A DNA stretch of 64,000 bases from Monosporascus cannonballus (GCA_004154925.1 QJNS01000097.1:62001-126000), one strand, 5' to 3'; counted from the stretch's first letter, positions 26,871 to 38,330 are shown. Translations and numbers: made by a program. The notes: generated by a model from the letters alone, not told the origin.

Positions 26871-29192
26871 TAAACCCCCGTTAAGTTTTTTTTACAAATA
26901 ATACAAAAGCATTTATAAAGGAATTATTAGCTCGAATTTAATTTTTATTAAACAAATTTATAAATATTTTGCATAAAATCAATAATTTTTCCCTTAATAT
27001 CCCGTATAAAAGTTTTTATAGGATTGTTTTTTCCTAATCTAAGGTATTTATTTTTAGATTTATCGCTATATAGTTATTATTACGATATAATAATAACGAT
27101 AAATTTTTATTATTTGTAAAAAAGTTTCGGAATTTCTATATTTCCTTAAAAAAACGTTCCGTTATATCCTTAAACATTAATTACGGCTTTATTTTTAAGG
27201 CCTTATTAACATTTTTTATAAAAATTACAAATAATTATGTCCTATTTTTTACGGCAACTTTGCCGTATTATCGCCGTTAAGGTTACAGCCGTTATTAAGC
27301 GGGTTTTTTTATATTTTTATAATCACTTTTTAGGCGGTCCTTAAGCTTTTTATCGAATTATCCTTTTTTACGTGATATAAGCGCGGTAACGTTATTTGCA
27401 AAATAAATAAACCGTTATTTTACTTCGTATACGATATTATTATATTCTATTTAAGGTTTTCCTAAAATAAAAAAGTAAAATAAATCCTTAATTACGTATT
27501 TCCAAATTCGTTTTAAGCGGCCGTCCAAATTTACGTTAACGTAAATAATTTTTCGGATTACGGTTATTATAAATTCGTTATTTTTTGCTAATTTTAATCG
27601 ACGAAATATAATAAGTATACGTTATAACTTTAAACGGCGAAATAATCGTTAATTAAACGCGAAATAATAAATATATTTATTATTAATTAAGATATTTATA
27701 TATATAATATTTTTAATTAAAGCGTTAAATCTAAAAAAATTATTTACTTTATTATTAACTTTTTACAATTTTTCCTTTATTATATTTTTTCCTTATTAAC
27801 AATTTTTGATAAAAGTTATGTTTTTAAATTTTCGTTATCTCAATTATTATTCCCGTTAACGGTATTCCGCAAGCTTATTACCGTAATCTCCGTCTTAACC
27901 GGACAAGGCCGTTTTACGGATTTATATTTGAAATATTTCTAGTTCGAATAGCTCGTAATAGCGTAATAGAAGCATCATTTTTTCCGTTTCCGAACTTTTA
28001 TTTCGTTATCGGAAAGCTATTTCGTATAGGGCCGGTTATCCGAATCCTATTCCGAACCGTTTTTGGATCGGTTTTTTCGATTATCCTGTTATTGGTTTAT
28101 ATATTTAAAAATTAATATAATTAATTACGCGATATCTATTATAAGTATATTTTTTAAACGTTTATTATTTAAACCGGTTTATTGGTTTAATTAACGTATT
28201 ATTGTTAATTAATTGTTTTGTTAATTAATTGTTTTGTTTTTTTATCGAAATACTAGATTATCGTTTTTATATTTATATAATGATCAAGTAAAACCTTTAA
28301 ATAATTAATTACCTTTTTTACCTTACGTACTTAACGGTTATAATTATTATAAGGTATATTTTTCGCAATTAATACGTTACAGAATTACGTATTAATATTA
28401 ACGTTTAAGGAAATTACTTTAGCTATTAAAGGTTACGTTAGGTTTTTATATTCGGCTAATTTAAGTTTATAATTTAGTAAATAATCTTAAAACCGTTAAT
28501 TATTACCTTATTTTATACGTTATAATTATTTTTTAACGGATTATATCGCTTACTTATTTTCGAATTATTTTTTCATATAAGAAAAAAAGCTATTAACGTC
28601 GAAATCCTTTTATAATTTTTTTATTTCGAACCAGTAATTAAGTTATAATTGTTTTTCGGTAAGCATAAATATTATAATACCTAGGCAGATTGTTATAAGA
28701 GAGCCGGAAATAAACCGGTTTTCCTTTATTTTCGTACAAAATATGGCAAAAAACGAACGAAACGTTTTTTGTTTTCCGTTTTATAAAGGTTATTTTATAG
28801 GCTTACGATTCGTTTTTGCGAACGCGTTATTAAGTAATGGGTCTACTGTAAATCTTTGGCAAGGCGGGTTTTATTTTATAAAGGCCTTTTTTCTTTCCGT
28901 TTTCGTAAAAAAGTATTTTTTTTATTTCCGTTATCTGGTTAAGCAGATTATTTATCGTTTTGTTACGGCTAAAAATTAATTTGGTAAATTTTTCCTATTA
29001 TATATTAAGCTTTTAAAACATATTTACGAACGATTAATATTATAAGTTTTCCTTAATGGTTCCGAATAAAATTGGTATCGTGGGCTTACCCATGGTTTCG
29101 TCGGTTATATTGTTTTGTAGTTACTTCGCTATAAAACGTTTCGCTTTTACCTAGCTTCTTAGAAGCTATAATAAGTTATAATCTTAAATATA

Positions 29193-29382
29193 TATAACGG
29201 ACATAATGTATAGGTTGAACGGAAGTACGGCCCAACAAAGGTTTATATTTAAGATAAGGAAAGAAGGGGAGAAATAGCTAGCCACCAGCAAGGTGGCTAC
29301 TTCTTATATAAATATGGGTGAGCTCGGGCTAAGGAGCTCACTTCGTAAGCCCGAGCTGCCCTATAGGCTCTAGCCTGTAACA
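29193..29382 (-). repeat. 5' LTR of the 5.6-kb gypsy element
   Basis: 190 bp, partner of 23,827-24,016; differences are almost all C/T or G/A. On the plus strand it ends in ctgtaaca. Confidence 0.9.
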
Positions 29383-29387
29383 CGAAC

Positions 29388-31379
29388 CGTTTAATCAAAT
29401 TATTACTATAAATTCTTAATCGAAAAATTTTGTAATATATCTTATTATATTATTTAATTAATATCCAAAATATTTATATTTAATTTAAAAGCGATAATAA
29501 ATATAATGATATGGATAAAACCATTTAATTACTTTAAATTATTATATATGCGAATTTAATTTCCGTAAGATATTTCGGAATTATAAAACTTAATAACTTT
29601 TTTATAACTTTTAACGAATACTCCTAATTTACTATAATCTTAATTAGATAATTACGGATATCTATAATTTTCGCCCAATTATTAATATAAATAATAATTT
29701 TAATAATAAAAAATAAATTATTAAATTAAATTAAAAAGATATTACTTAATAACCCGGATATATTAATTATTAGAAAATTTAAATACCCTTAATTCGAACG
29801 TTAACTTTTAAATATAAAAAAATAATAATATTAATTTCGGGACGACTAATATTAAAACGCCGGATTTCTGCCTTATAACTATATTTAATTAAATTACCGA
29901 TTAGATAAAAACTGCCATATTTGGCAATTTTTTTAATAATATTATTGGTAATTATTATATACGTAAATTAATATATATAAATAAAGAAAATAAAACGCAA
30001 ATTGCGGATATTAACATATTTAAACCGGAAATTTTTTAATTTTAATAATAAATATATTTCGTTAACAATAACTAAATTATATTATTATTTAAAAATAAAC
30101 TTTAATATAATAATTTAAAATTAATTATTCGATATTTATTTCAGATCAAAAATAATATAATTATATTATCCAGTAATTATATGGTCGAATATTTTTAAAT
30201 TAAAATTTTTTTATATCCGCAAATAAAAAATACAAATAAAATATAGAATTATTAATATGTAAATTCGTTATTTTTTCGCCAGCTTAATTAATAATATAAT
30301 TTAAATAATAATTAAATTAATTATTAATAAAAAAACTTAAATAATTACGAATTTTCTAAAATTTATTTTAATAACGAAAAAAATATTAAATTTTCCGAAA
30401 ACCATATTATATATTATATTAACTTATTTTTTCCGTAAAATACGGCCTTATTTGCTAAATATAACGCTTAATATAAAGCGAATAAATTAATAACGCAAAA
30501 TTTCTATAAGATAATCGGTCGTATACATAATATTAATATATAATTTAATTACGTTTATATCGGTAAAAAACCGGTAAAGGTATCGAATAAAAATAAATAT
30601 TTTGCGTTAAAAAATTAAATGTTTAAAAATTTAAAATATTTACCTTAAATTTTCGAATATATTATCAATATTTGGTTAATTAAGAAAAAAATATATTTCG
30701 AGGTTTATTATAAACGATTTTAAACTTTATATATTATTATTTTAACTTATAAGATTATATTATTATCGTATTAGCTTAAAAGGAGTAAAAGATTATAATA
30801 TATACTAATCGGAATTTTATATTATATTTTTATTATAATAATTTTTATTTTATACTAATTAAAATTATATTATATTAGAAAATAAAGATTTTAATTTTGC
30901 GTTAAATTATATAAATTAAAGTACTAAAAGTTTCGTAATTAATATATATTGCCAAAGTTAATATTAATAATTTCTGCAAATTTGTATAAGAACGTACCAA
31001 ACGGAACGAAAAAATCACAATTTGCCATCAGGCCTTATTTTGGAGATTTTGTTGTATTTGTGGGTATTATTCTTAAAGGAGTTTAGCTAATACATTGGAC
31101 CCCTGACAGATATTTCTTGATTAAAAGCTATAGCTGTGGCTATGGCTGCTACGCCGCAGGCGCAGCCACAACCTCCAAAATGGGTTCCTGATCAAGATGA
31201 GGTAAATGAGAACTATTGTCGGACATTATAGAACTATTACCGAACATCATAGAACTATTGTCGAATATCGATGCTCGACAACTGTTATGCCGTTCCGAAA
31301 CGTGGATATTGTAGCTGTTATATGCCAGTTTTGGCTAGCCATGGCTAGAGCAGTTGTACAGGTTCTCGAATTCGCTGCT
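29388..31379. other. AT-rich RIP DNA, then a less mutated stretch
   Basis: 29,388 to about 30,950 is AT-rich repeat DNA with no recognisable gene. From about 30,960 the composition becomes more normal (for example gctacgccgcaggcgcagcc near 31,150); this is probably the upstream part of the Harbinger element that follows, but no terminal inverted repeat could be identified. Confidence 0.55.
31209..31271. repeat. Tandem repeat, 3 x 21 bp
   Basis: Three units beginning agaactatt, at 31,209, 31,230 and 31,251, with C/T and G/A differences. They fall in an open 80-codon plus-strand frame, so they could encode a seven-residue repeat, but I see no known domain there. Confidence 0.7.
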
Positions 31380-31606
31380 AACGAAAAAAAAAAACAGCCG
31401 CGAGGTTATCGTGATATCGAGCTTGACGGGCTATTGGAAAGTTATTAGCTAATAAAGCCTTTCGAAAAGGATATTGTTAACTACTATATTTTTAACGTTA
31501 GCGATCTCGAATTTCTCAATACTTTTCGAATAGAAAATGCTACTTTCCTAGCTCTTAAGCAGTAAATAAGAGATAATACATGTCTTTAAAATAAAACGGA
31601 TATATC

Positions 31607-31770
31607 TGTCAGCTAGCTAGGAGTGCGGAGTGCTCCTTATATATAGAAAGGTTCTATACCGATCGGCTCATATATGTTTCGTGGCTAAGTTACTTAGAGT
31701 TGTACGCGTACAAGAGTATCTACAACTTAACTGAATACAACAATACAACTGATGTTCTCTATATTTGACA
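31607..31770. mobile_element. 164-bp solo-LTR-like insertion with TSD atatc
   Basis: Begins tgtcagctagctaggagtgc, ends ctctatatttgaca and is flanked on both sides by atatc (31,602-31,606 and 31,771-31,775). It holds a TATA-like ccttatatatag near its middle. Termini TGT...ACA plus a 5-bp target duplication are what a solo LTR left by LTR-LTR recombination looks like. No internal domain is present. Confidence 0.75.
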
Positions 31771-32238
31771 ATATCTATCTGTCAAAAGTTAATGATTTTC
31801 ATCTGAATATATGCCTTTAACGAGCTTTAACGAGCTTTAACGTAACGCCAGATTTGTTTACAGTTATTCCATTAGTACGATCAACAGTATTTTTCATCAA
31901 GTACTTAACGCCTGTCAAGTATTATATGCTAATTTCGTCCGTTCGGCAAATCTTCAGAAAGTAACTGAAGAAGTTCGAAAGAATCATCGCCGATAGCATT
32001 ATTTTAAGAACTGTATTGGAGCTATTAATAGTACGCTAATTTACGCCCATATACCGGTTAGCTAGGCAAAGGTATAGCATTGCCGTAAGGACTTCTTCGT
32101 ATAAAACGTACTAATAATAATAAACTGGAATTTAACCTTTACGTACGTATACGCCGACTGCGAAAGATCGATAAACGATAAAACGGTACTTAAATTCGCT
32201 ATAATAAATGGCTTTAATATATCTTACGGCAAATACCT

Positions 32239-32388
32239 TGTTACGGCGCTGTACGTCTCTTGGATTTCTAGAAGATAGTCTATTGTTGCACGAGAAAGAA
32301 AGAAGAGAGCTATCTAGCAAGCGCTACGCGCTTGCGTATATATAGCGAAACGGCGGCTTAAATAAGCCGCTTTGCTAGTGCTGTAACA
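32239..32388. mobile_element. 150-bp solo-LTR-like insertion with TSD tacct/tatct
   Basis: Begins tgttacggcgctg and ends gctgtaaca, with flanks tacct (32,234-32,238) and tatct (32,389-32,393) that differ by one C-to-T change. It interrupts the Harbinger transposase between its second and third catalytic blocks. Inside are two perfect hairpins, aagcgc/gcgctt and gcggctta/taagccgc. It is either a solo LTR or a very small non-autonomous element. Confidence 0.75.
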
Positions 32389-32640
32389 TATCTATTAACA
32401 GATTTAAGATATATCTTTAGAAAAGGAATAATTACGCCGTATTTAAGCGTAAGATATTATTTAAAAGAATGGGCTGTTATTAATTAACGTTTTTAGAATT
32501 ATTAAAAGCTGTATAATTTAAGGTATAGTTTTTTTAGAACAACGGCGGAGCGAATATTCGGTATTTTGAAAAAAACGATAAAAGATCGTAAGGACGAATA
32601 GGGTCGAATAAGCTGTAAATAATTAAATGCTTTTTATATA

Positions 32641-34480
32641 CGCGTTAACAGTAATTTACAACTTCGTAAATTAGCTTAAAGCTATATTTAACAATAAAAA
32701 AAGTAATAATAAGATAAATAGCTATAAAGTTACCCGAGTCTTCGAATTTGCTGCCCGTTTTAACGTATTATTTTCGTAACGAGATAAAAAAAGTATATTA
32801 TTCGCAAATTTTTCGAACGATAAATCGGGTCTAAAAATAAATATCTTTAGGAATCGTATAATAATAATGTAGATTAATTATTATACGTATATAGAAAAGC
32901 TTATATAAAAATTAATTAAAGAAATGATTTTAACAAAAAGATTATTAGCAATTTTAATAATATAAAAACGCATATATAAATAATAATCCAAATAATAGGT
33001 TAGAAACGTTAAAATTATATACAAACCTAAGAGATTTTAATCGAAAATAATAATATTATAAGGTATTTCGAAATAATAATTATAAAATTTTCAAAATTAA
33101 TTATTCGAAACCTTTTTTTACAATTTTATCTATATATATTAATAACTTAATTAACTTATCTTAACTCGATTATTAACGCGTTATAATAATTCTTTATATT
33201 TTTTATATTATTCTTTATTTAAAGCAATACTTAATAATTAAGAAAAAAGTTTTCGAAATATTTTTTAGCTTTATTTTATTAGTTAGCAAAAAGTTATTCG
33301 AATTTAATTAATTGATTATTTTTATTATTTTCTTAAATTTTGTAAGTATTTTCAGGTTTTCGATAAATTTCGTTAACGTTTATAAGGCAATATTGAACGA
33401 ATTAGTTATGTTTAAAAAGCTTTTATTATCATCTTTTTTCGTTTTCAAAAAAGATTCGAAAAAACGCCGTAATAATTTTAAAATGTTTAGAATATTTAGG
33501 ATACTTAGGAAAACCTTTAGGTATCTCGATTTTAAGTAGATTAAATCGTAATCCGAGATATTATAAAGCTTGTTAACGTTTTAAAATAATTATTTCCTTT
33601 TAGGTTTTGCTTATTATCTTTTTTTCGAATGATTTTTTCGCTTTTAACGTATAGTTATTTCCGAAACGTTACTGCGAGCCTAGCTTGTCGTTATCTTTAG
33701 GCTTAAACTATTTTTTCTATAACCGTATAAGGCCCGAATGCGCCCTTATACTTTTCCTATAACGAAAGTCCTGTTAATTCGATCTATTTCGTATTAGAGT
33801 TCTGTAAATACTACTATTTCTAAAAATTATCGTTTATGCGGAAAGTTCTTATAGCTTTATCAAAATAAAACCTGTTCTTTATTATATACATATATTGCAA
33901 CTTTACGAATACATTAAATTTTTTAATTATGTTTTTTATATAACGTAATATTATTAAAGTCTAAATTAAAAACGGACAAATTATATTTATTCAGCTTTTT
34001 TCGAATTCAAGTTTATAAAGATTTTTAACTTCGCCTAAAGTTCAGTATTTCGTTCGTTAAAATATCTTTGAAACGAACGTTTACGAAAAAAAATTATAAA
34101 AACGTTAATAATTCTTTATGGCCACTTTATATCTTAACGTTTCTTAATGTTACGCGGAAAATTTGGAAATAAGTTAATAATATTTATTGTCGTTAAATGG
34201 TAATTAACTTTTTGCATAGCTCTCGTACTTAATAACCGTGCTGTTTATATTGTTGCAAAAAAAAGCTCCCGTATATTTAACGATGGAACGTTAAATTTGC
34301 GCAATAAGGAACTCCGGGCTCGTTATAACAGAAAAGCTATTACTACTCTATAACGATGATTTCTAGACCTAGCTGTTCTTCTAACTCTTTAGCGAAGTAT
34401 TAAGACAATATATTAATAAAGCCATTTTGAGATTCAGGTAATAATAATAACAGCTATAACGGAATATCGAAGACCTTAAA
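32641..34480. other. AT-rich RIP-mutated repeat DNA
   Basis: No supported gene. The 75-codon plus-strand frame at 33,312-33,539 is low-complexity (F, K, I rich) and may be a worn piece of transposon coding DNA. Patches at 33,660-33,790 and 34,200-34,480 are less mutated, but no family was recognised. Confidence 0.7.
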
Positions 34481-35496
34481 GGCTAATAGCCGAGAGGGGT
34501 TGCTTTCGTAAGCAGCTTTAGAGCCCTAGAGGGTACATTGGGCGAAAAACATGGCTCTCTAGGCAAAATAGGTGGGGCGAAAATGTCACTTTTCCCTTCA
34601 TCTACCGCGACACCGAACACACTCTAAGAGGAGATTCCCCCCCCCCCTCAAAAAAAAGAGAAAAAAGAAATACATCTATGCGGGGTAAATGCATATATGC
34701 GCATACAATGGTAAATGAGTAAAGATATTTAAATGCTATGTTATACTAAATCTGATTACCTGATAGTTTGCGCACCATGGCGGATCGCTGTCCATACTTG
34801 GTTGCACCGAATTGCCGCAATAAGGCTAACCGGGTACGATGTATGCACACTCAAATTCTTGTTTTATTGTAGGTGGAGCCAGGTGTTTATGGAGCCTCAT
34901 GGGCTGACTATCGTTGCCTCAAGTGTCCATCTAATCTAGCTGCTAAGCAATTAGCTAGGAATCCAGGAAGGAAGAAAATTAATCTAGTGGAAACAGATCT
35001 CGGAAAGTTACAAGACCCCTCCACATTAAAACAAGGGGTCGAGTCTAGTATCGAGAAAGTTCAATTGCTGGTTATTGGTTGGCCGGTATTCTGAGTCTAA
35101 CTTGCTTTAAGTTAGAGCATAAATCGTGCCCCTGTGCAGTACTACTCCGTATACATGCATACACATTCCAGTCTCTGGTCGAAGTCATGCCCACCCATCG
35201 TACAGCCCTACCTACCTAGGTAGACGGGTCGTAGGAAAGCAGAGAAGGCGAGTTGCAAGTATATATATGAGGCTGAAACCACCGCACGGAAGGTAGGTGC
35301 GTATGTAGGTAGATATATACCAATACGATGAATTAGCTATGGAGGGGCTGTTGTTAGTTACAGCGCCCAAAGTTTTACAGATATTGAATGAATGGACTTT
35401 GGGTAATGACGTAGGTGAAGGTAATGTTCTTTCTTTCACCAAGACACATTCAATCTTCAGTTCCCCTTACGCTCTACCTTCGTAATAAACGGCAAA
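34481..35496. other. Transition from AT-rich to GC-richer DNA; no gene recognised
   Basis: Composition changes sharply near 34,480. A run of 11 C lies at 34,637-34,647, followed by an A/G-rich tract. Short plus-strand frames at 34,733-34,939 and 34,873-35,094 match no family I know. 35,380-35,496 immediately precedes the broken gene at 35,497 and would have held its promoter. Confidence 0.55.
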
Positions 35497-36464
35497 ATGG
35501 ATTACGAAGCTCGCCGCCTGGAGAACATCAGACGCAATCAGGGCATTATCGAAGACCCGGGGTTTGAGAGCGATCTTGCGGTCCAGTATGGGAAGAAGAC
35601 CATGGCCACGCCATCTACGTCGGCGGGTCGCGATGCGAAGCTGCGAAAGATCCAAACAAGCCAACTCACCGGAACATCGGCCCGGATTGCGAATGCGTAT
35701 TCGAGGCCAGCTTACAACGACGATACCGCTAAGGATGCGGCCTCGATACACCGTAAAGGGCCCAGGAAGCGACTGGCAGAGAATGCCGCAAATGACGCCC
35801 CATCAATGGCGCCTTCCCGGCTGACACCGTCACCGAGCGGCTCAGATCTGGAATCTGTGATGGCGAGCTGGTCGTCCCGGGAGCCCACCGAACCCAGGCC
35901 GACGCGGGACGACGAGGGGACATATCATTTCGCCTCGCACCCATCTTTCGCGCCTAATAAGTCCCCGGAGGCTATCATCCGCGAGGGCTCCTTCGGCGGT
36001 TCGTACTAGCGTCTACTCTACTCCAAGAAGTTGCGCGCGACCATCTCCGACGACTGGCGCGAGTTTCCTGGGTCCTGGACGTCGGGGCTCTCCGTCCCAC
36101 GCTACCTCACCTCCGAGACGTACGACCCGGAGGTTAACAAGTACGGCGTTGCCTGCGGGTAGAGCATTGAGGGGTGGGAGGCGGCCGGCTGGATCGCGCA
36201 CGAGTACGTCCAAACCGGCATTAGGAGCGTGGCGGACGAAGGGGAGGCAGACGCCGTTGAGGAGAGAGGCGATATCAGTCCCGTAGTCCACCAGGTGAGT
36301 CTCCGGGCACCCTTACCCCTCGTCGAGTCGCAAGCCCCCGTGAGCGCACGGGACGCCCTAGATCCAGCCCTTACTGACGCTGAATTGCCATATAGACCTG
36401 CCATCATTGGGCGTGGGAGGTTAGGCAAGAAGCACTGGAGCGCTTCTGGCGGGATGGAAAGTGA
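35497..36464 (+). pseudogene. Broken conserved fungal gene of unknown function (two TAG stops)
   Basis: The frame opens with MDYEARRLENIRRNQGIIED and runs through a Ser/Pro/Arg-rich middle to FAPNKSPEAIIREGSFGGSY. That block, followed by DDWREFP, RYLTSETYDPEVNKYGVACG and SIEGWEAAGWI, is the conserved C-terminal region of a widespread fungal protein that I know only as hypothetical. In-frame TAG codons interrupt it at 36,007-36,009 and 36,160-36,162; the second stands where relatives, as I recall, have Gln (CAG to TAG). After GWIAHEY the aromatic- and Cys-containing stretch found in relatives is missing, suggesting an internal deletion of very roughly 50 residues. A good intron (GTGAGT at 36,295, branch-like ctgac, TAG at 36,393-36,395) joins ISPVVHQ to TCHHWAWEVRQEALERFW, ending with TGA at 36,462-36,464. 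The TAG changes fit RIP spilling from the adjacent repeat blocks. Confidence 0.75.
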
Positions 36465-36789
36465 GGATGGGTAAATATTACGCAAAAGGGGTTATACTCT
36501 CAAGTGGTTTAGGGCAATTCCAATTTCCTCTCTAATAGCACGTTTCAAGAAGAGCTCTTGACACCAGCAAGGTCACCAATCTCGGTAAAAAATTCCATCG
36601 AGCAGCATTCGGTACTGCTCTATCACTCCCTCACAGCCCAAGATTCACCGACATAGCCCCCGATTCTCTCCAGCTGCTTCGGCCGCGACACCCAATATTC
36701 GGCACTGTCTGCAAGGGATTAATCAGGTCTGCGTGATACTAGTTATATTCTTGTATGAGCTATTCTACAGCGGGAACCATACCCCTCAC
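36465..36789. other. Intergenic, nothing recognised
   Basis: About 325 bp of ordinary composition between the two broken genes. Neither strand shows a convincing coding block or RNA. Confidence 0.5.
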
Positions 36790-37332
36790 TTAACGGTCAT
36801 CATGCGACTTAAAATCCCGGATATCGTCAAGTATAGCTCGGCTTTCGTGGCCCTGGAGTCGCCGGGACAGCTCAGGGCACTGGCAGAGATGCCTCCGGGA
36901 CTCAGAAAAGAGTAAGATCTTTATGACTTTCGTGGTGAGTCGGTAATCCGTGTCCTCCCTGATGGGATCATAGTTAAGAATTACGTGCTGGAAAGACCAG
37001 ATGATATCCCGGAAACAAGCAAAGAGGCTGGCGTCGTTCGGGGAGACCTCGCCGAGTTGAAGATTTTTATTGAATGTAGGAATGTACTCCAACATCTACT
37101 CTATGACGAGGAGATCCATAGATAGATTGCAGCGCACCGCACGGCTCTCCGCCCCCGGGTGCCACATGCCCCGGTAAAGACGCAGGAGCTTAGGATATCG
37201 CGAGACTACGACCCCGCGTGATTCCCGGCAGGAAATGCTGAGATAGTGCAGAAAGTTGTACGACGTTTCCGAATCTTGCCTGCCCGGGGCGTGTGAGAGT
37301 ACTGTGAAATATGCATCCATTATATTAAGCAC
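36790..37332 (-). pseudogene. Unknown ORF broken by one in-frame TAG; probably 3' part of a split gene
   Basis: Two minus-strand frames, 37,332-37,096 and 37,095-36,790, are in the same phase and separated only by a TAG at 37,096-37,098. Joined, they would give about 180 residues including SYNFLHYLSISCRESRG and FACFRDIIWSFQHVILNYD. I recognise no family, signal peptide or membrane segment. The upstream frame has no strong ATG near its beginning (an internal ATG encodes MDAYFTV). Its 5' side ends 38 bp short of the copia element, and the frame is in register with an ATG-initiated frame on the far side of that element (51,643 to 51,523), so this may be the tail of a gene split by the insertion. 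A TAA at 37,354-37,356 also lies in that frame. Confidence 0.45.
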
Positions 37333-37370
37333 CGTATTCGTTCGAATAATTCTTTATCGTACAAGTCTTC

Positions 37371-37557
37371 TGTCACAGTTAGGCTGATCGCGAGAAAAGG
37401 TTGCATAAAATGTGGGAAATGATAATTATCTGACTAGAATTGAGCTCCAAGGAGCGGTAGCTACGAAGCTCTCTATATATTGTGGGAGCGCCGGAATAAC
37501 GTTTTTCCGGGTACTATGGAGCTTAATAACTAACATAAATACCCCTATTCTACAATA
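37371..37557 (-). repeat. 3' LTR of the copia element
   Basis: 187 bp, aligned without gaps to 51,331-51,517. It differs at about 19 positions; 16 are transitions, and in 14 of these this copy has the A or T, mostly at CpA/TpG sites. Confidence 0.92.
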
Positions 37558-37883
37558 TACCCTCCAGATAAAAAAAAGTTGCTTTTTTAAATCTGCTTAT
37601 TATAATTTTTATAATCTTTAAATATTAAAATAATAACAGAAAATAATATAATTATTTAATTTAATTAATAAAGAAATAAGCGATATATAAATTAATTATA
37701 TAAAAGAAAAATTATTACTATATTTGTTTTCTTTTATTATTACCGTAATAACAAATAACGAAATAATAAGATTTATGTTTTGTTCGCTTATTTTTTTATT
37801 ATTTTCGCATATTAAAAATTTCGTAAATACTTTATATTAGGAAAAAATAATTACAATATTAACATATATAGCATAAATTATTA

Positions 37884-37885
<2 letters not shown>

Positions 37886-37952
<67 letters not shown>
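37886..37952. repeat. (ATT)n microsatellite, about 22 copies
   Basis: An uninterrupted ATT/TTA trinucleotide run inside the copia element, about 330 bp beyond its 3' LTR on the interior side. Confidence 0.95.
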
Positions 37953-37953
<1 letters not shown>

Positions 37954-38029
37954 GATTAAGTAATTTTATTTAAGTTTATTAATAATAATTATGGTAAATA
38001 TTTTTTAAGCTTAATGCGTTACGGCCGTT

Positions 38030-38330
38030 CGCGTTTGCATAACGTATATAATGCGCGCGGACCTCGCCGCTGCCGCCGTTATCGCTATTATTATCGCAAA
38101 CGCCGCGGCTGATGTCGAACGCGAACAGAACGTTTTTGTTTCGCCCGCGCCCGCGCTTATTGCTACGTCCGTAACCTCCGTAACGTCCGTTCGTCTGTCC
38201 CGCCAGCGTTCCGCGCGTAAAACGTACCGCGTCGAGCCTTACTTCGGCTACTTACGTTCCGCGTTCGCCGGCCGTTCCGATAATACGTATTACGACGCCG
38301 CCGTAAGCAATCGTTATTAACGTTACGCTT
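38030..38330. other. CpG-rich island within the RIP-mutated copia element
   Basis: About 300 bp carry very many CpG dinucleotides while CpA and TpG are rare; nearly every C is followed by G, C or T. That is what remains when a GC-rich sequence is mutated only at CpA. A plus-strand frame of 89 codons (38,051-38,320) crosses it; the minus strand shows a GRYGGYGRSNKRGRGR-like segment. Neither matches a gene I know, and since the element is coded on the minus strand this would lie near its 3' end. Confidence 0.6.

Larger units (their letters stand above)
23827..29382 (-). mobile_element. Complete Ty3/gypsy LTR retrotransposon, RIP-inactivated (5,556 bp)
   Basis: Two direct copies of a 190-bp LTR bound the element, and the identical 5-bp sequence cgaac lies just outside on both sides (23,822-23,826 and 29,383-29,387), a classic target-site duplication. 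The internal part, read on the minus strand, holds reverse transcriptase and connection-domain relics of the Ty3/gypsy type, so the element runs right to left with its 5' LTR at 29,193-29,382. Every frame is broken by stops and the interior is AT-rich. LTR ends have decayed from TG to TA on the 23,827 side of each copy. Confidence 0.9.
31380..32640 (+). pseudogene. Degraded PIF/Harbinger transposase (DDE_Tnp_4 type)
   Basis: Reading through stops on the plus strand shows the conserved blocks of fungal Harbinger transposases. An N-terminal segment has FLNTFRIENATFLAL near 31,515-31,560. The first catalytic block is FKNCIGAINSTLIYAHIP near 32,002-32,055, with N where active enzymes have D. The second block is FTYVYADCERSINDKTVLK near 32,137-32,193. 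GIITPYLSVRYYLKEWAVIN lies near 32,420-32,480, and the third block TAERIFGILKK near 32,540-32,572 keeps its glutamate. Two short LTR-like insertions (31,607-31,770 and 32,239-32,388) split the frame; removing the second plus one target copy rejoins GKYLL with TDLRYIFRKG. This copy is much less AT-shifted than its surroundings. Ends and terminal repeats were not located. Confidence 0.75.

Noticed and set aside
1..34480. AT-rich DNA as mitochondrial DNA or a linear plasmid
   Set aside because: No mitochondrial genes, rRNA or tRNA are present; the DNA contains nuclear-type LTR elements with target duplications and a RIP signature.
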